A DNA stretch of 8,764 nucleotides, taken from the NCBI GenBank assembly GCA_014382685.1, contig JACNJG010000073.1, forward strand, positions 1-8,764. The letters run 5' to 3'. Positions 6,975-8,764 of this stretch are shown here, in pieces. A model generated the notes under the pieces. That model saw only the letters and a program-made list of their open reading frames with translations, did not search any database and was not told where the DNA came from. Origin of the DNA: Candidatus Cloacimonadota bacterium. Its GTDB lineage: Bacteria > Cloacimonadota > Cloacimonadia > JGIOTU-2. The stretch's first letter is position 1. The number at the start of each line of letters is the position of its first letter. The translations under genes were made by a program, and so were the position numbers.

Positions 6975-8672
6975 CTAATATTTTTTATGTATGATGAAAA
7001 TCCATGCAGGATCTTCATTTGGTAATGTTATAGATAATTTTTTCCCTTTATGTGTAAAGGTTTTTCCTGATAACAATTCCTCGATCGTATATTCTTCATC
7101 ATCATGAATGCCGAATTTCTCTAAGGGCAAGTGCAGCACGCATGAATGCTCATTATATGCATCCATATTGACCGCAACGAGGACTGTGTTTTCTTTATCA
7201 TAGGAAGTTTTTCCATAAAAGAGTATGTTATCATCTGAAGAATCATAAAAAGACAGATTGCGATAATAATGCAGCGCGGCATTTTCTTTGCGTATCTGAT
7301 TGAGTTTTTTAATATAGAATTTAATATTGCCGGGTCTGTCCCAGTCCCATACCTTGTATTCATATTTTTCAGAATTTAGGTATTCTTCTGTGCCCGGAAT
7401 TGCTTTATTTTCGCAAAGCTCATAACCATTATACATTCCGTACACGGATGAAAGCGTACTCGCCAGCACAATTCTCTGCATAAATGCAGGTCTTCCGGCT
7501 TCCTGAAGCAAGGGCATAAGAATGTCAGGTGTATTGGTGAAGAAATTTCCCCTGAAGTAATACTGCATATCTGTCATGGTGAGTTCTGTGAGATATTCCG
7601 TGAAATCATGTTTGTTGTAGCGCCAGGTGAAGTATGTGTATGATTGCGTAAAGCCAATTTTTGCAAGAAGCTTCATCATTTTGGGTTCTGTAAATGCTTC
7701 TGCAAGCAGGATCGCGCCGGGATCTTTTTCATGGATTTCCCGAATTACCAACTCCCAGAATTTAACCGGTTTTGTATGAGGATTATCCACACGAAATGTA
7801 CGAATTCCCTGATCGATCCAAAAAAGGAAAATATCTCTAAGCTCGTTCCACAATTCCTGATAATTCTCGCATTCAAAATTCAGCGGATGCACATCTTCAT
7901 ATTTTTTAGGTGGATTTTCTGCATACTTAATTGTGCCGTCTGGATTATGATAGAACCACTCGGGATGCTGCTTTATCCAGGGATGGTCCGGCGAGCACGT
8001 AAATACTATATCGAGGACTAATTCAATGCCGAACTTATCTGCTTCTTTTATGAAACGATGAAAATCCTCCATCGTGCCGAAATCAGAATTGATCGCTTTA
8101 TGCCCTCCATGTTCATTGCCGATAGAATAGAGACTGCCCGGATCATCCGGACCTGCTTGGAGTGAATTATTCGGACCTTTTTTATTTGTTCTGCCAACCG
8201 GATAGGTCGGTGCAAGGTATATCGTATCAAAGCCAAGATCGTGAACATAGGGCAAACGATTTATCATATCTTCGAAGGTTGCGCTTTTGCCTTTAACTGT
8301 TCCCTGCGAGCGAGGCCACATCTCATACCATGCTGCGAAACGTGCGCGAGGGCGATCAAAATAGACTTCATATATTCGCTCATGAGTAATGCTGTCGCCA
8401 TTCATTTCAACAACAAAAGTGTATTCGTACAAGCCCGTTTCTTTTGTTTTGATTGCTGCATCAAATCGGTTCTTTTCAACAGCGATCATAATGACTTGCT
8501 TCCAGCTCTTTTCTGCTTTTTTCCTGAAATTCAGAAAGACTTTCGAAGTATCATTCAGTCCGGTAATAGTGACATATATTTTGAAGGGAAGGTCGATTTC
8601 CCACTTACAATAATACTGACCTTCATCAACGAGTGGAGCTATATCGGAAAAGGTGATTTCATTATTTTCCAT
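6975..8672 (-). CDS. glgE: GlgE: alpha-1,4-glucan:maltose-1-phosphate maltosyltransferase (GH13_3)
   Basis: GlgE transfers maltose from alpha-maltose-1-phosphate to the non-reducing end of an alpha-1,4-glucan, releasing phosphate; the reaction is reversible. Residues 6-90 are the N-terminal beta-sandwich typical of GlgE (DIAPLVDEGQYYCKW, YEYTFVV). The GH13 barrel follows from RARFAAWYEMWPRS (109-122): GRTNKKGPNN (160-169), AGPDDPGS (173-180), CSPDHPW (226-232), AENPPKKY (251-258), FRVDNPHTKP (293-302), LAEAFT (323-328), NTPDIL (380-385). Predicted catalytic residues are nucleophile D296, acid/base E325 and stabiliser D383. N253, K256 and Y258 match the phosphate-binding N-x-x-K-x-Y of Streptomyces GlgE, which argues against a plain amylase. 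At 565 residues it is about 100 shorter than actinobacterial GlgE (about 675-700): the beta-sandwich runs almost straight into the barrel, so the helical S-domain region is lacking. No clear Shine-Dalgarno precedes the ATG. Upstream the frame stays open to the window edge but has no ATG, GTG or TTG, so M at 8672 is the best start. Confidence 0.95.
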   Translation of the reverse strand: MENNEITFSDIAPLVDEGQYYCKWEIDLPFKIYVTITGLNDTSKVFLNFRKKAEKSWKQVIMIAVEKNRFDAAIKTKETGLYEYTFVVEMNGDSITHERIYEVYFDRPRARFAAWYEMWPRSQGTVKGKSATFEDMINRLPYVHDLGFDTIYLAPTYPVGRTNKKGPNNSLQAGPDDPGSLYSIGNEHGGHKAINSDFGTMEDFHRFIKEADKFGIELVLDIVFTCSPDHPWIKQHPEWFYHNPDGTIKYAENPPKKYEDVHPLNFECENYQELWNELRDIFLFWIDQGIRTFRVDNPHTKPVKFWELVIREIHEKDPGAILLAEAFTEPKMMKLLAKIGFTQSYTYFTWRYNKHDFTEYLTELTMTDMQYYFRGNFFTNTPDILMPLLQEAGRPAFMQRIVLASTLSSVYGMYNGYELCENKAIPGTEEYLNSEKYEYKVWDWDRPGNIKFYIKKLNQIRKENAALHYYRNLSFYDSSDDNILFYGKTSYDKENTVLVAVNMDAYNEHSCVLHLPLEKFGIHDDEEYTIEELLSGKTFTHKGKKLSITLPNEDPAWIFIIHKKY

Positions 8673-8701
8673 GCGACTTTTGCATTGTGTAAGAGCTTTG
8701 A

Positions 8702-8707
8702 TGTCAA
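8702..8707 (-). promoter_or_regulatory. Possible -35 box upstream of glgE
   Basis: TTGACA on the minus strand, about 30 nt before the glgE ATG, is a perfect sigma70 -35 hexamer. The sequence about 17 nt downstream (TGCAAA) is not a convincing -10, and a start there would leave almost no leader. It may be a chance match. Confidence 0.25.
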
Positions 8708-8720
8708 GGTTTTTGGGGCT

Positions 8721-8746
8721 GGTTAACGCATTAAAGAATTTTAACC
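8721..8746. repeat. GGTTAA/TTAACC inverted repeat upstream of glgE
   Basis: GGTTAA (8721-8726) and TTAACC (8741-8746) form a perfect 6-bp inverted repeat around a 14-nt AT-rich spacer. It could be an operator for a dimeric regulator or a weak hairpin ending an upstream gene outside the window. There is no T-run, so a strong intrinsic terminator is unlikely. Confidence 0.4.
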
Positions 8747-8762
8747 ACGAAATGACACGAAA
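8746..8762 (-). repeat. Short direct repeat TTTCGTG with 10-bp period at the window edge
   Basis: On the minus strand TTTCGTG occurs twice (8756-8762 and 8746-8752), exactly 10 bp apart, followed by GTTAAAATT. From memory, strings of the form TTCGTGnnnTTCGTGGTTAA recur between genes in many unrelated bacteria, so this may be the end of a longer intergenic repeat cut by the window edge. Confidence 0.45.
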
Positions 8763-8764
8763 AA

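Noticed and set aside
6975..8672. Ordinary alpha-amylase, trehalose synthase or branching enzyme
   Set aside because: The GlgE-specific N-terminal sandwich and the motifs GRTNKKGPNN, AGPDDPGS, AENPPKKY and FRVDNPHTKP identify GH13_3 GlgE.
8241..8726. 161-residue plus-strand frame overlapping the glgE 5' end and upstream region
   Set aside because: Antisense to strongly conserved GlgE sequence, Cys/Phe-rich, and without any recognisable motif; the other plus-strand frames at 2634-5208, 7644-8021 and 8389-8613 are rejected likewise.
1..8764. CRISPR arrays, tRNA/rRNA genes, insertion sequences, phage attachment sites
   Set aside because: No regularly spaced short repeats, RNA-gene signatures, transposase frames or terminal inverted repeats were seen on reading both strands.

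Overview
The window is AT-rich bacterial DNA in which every supportable gene lies on the minus strand, so it is read from right to left. No rRNA, tRNA, CRISPR array, transposase or phage gene was seen. A likely source is a Gram-negative member of the FCB/Cloacimonadota-like candidate phyla. This rests on a secreted protein made of FN3 and PKD modules that ends in a 'YPNPFN' C-terminal sorting-type domain, as in type IX-like secreted proteins of Cloacimonadota, Marinimicrobia, Ignavibacteria and Bacteroidetes. The phylum is an inference (about 50% for Cloacimonadota itself).

Layout in transcription order: (1) 8764-8673, upstream region with a 10-bp-period direct repeat, a GGTTAA/TTAACC inverted repeat and a TTGACA box. 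(2) 8672-6975, glgE, a GH13_3 maltose-1-phosphate:alpha-1,4-glucan maltosyltransferase in an unusually short form. (3) 6964-5825, a GT4 glycosyltransferase of the actinobacterial GlgA/GlgM type, probably the maltose-1-phosphate synthase; it starts 10 nt after glgE stops. (4) 5824-5726, a 99-bp gap with possible promoter and operator elements. (5) 5725-3437, one 762-residue polypeptide joining a MalE-like lipoprotein binding domain to a MalF-like permease. (6) 3427-2591, the MalG-like partner permease. (7) 2561 to the left edge, at least 853 residues of a secreted protein with two starch-binding-like modules, FN3 and PKD modules and the beginning of a sorting domain; its end lies outside the window.

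Taken together this is an alpha-glucan locus. The surface protein could capture starch, glycogen or maltodextrin; the MalEF-MalG transporter would import malto-oligosaccharide; GlgM and GlgE would build, or in reverse mobilise, intracellular alpha-glucan through maltose-1-phosphate. The transporter ATPase, GlgC, GlgB, TreS and maltokinase are not in the window.

The most unusual points are the covalent MalE-MalF fusion, which keeps a lipobox and has an extra transmembrane helix that makes the topology work; the GlgE lacking the region where the family's helical S domain normally sits; and the coupling of a GlgE pathway to a surface glycan-binding protein and importer in a probable FCB-group bacterium.
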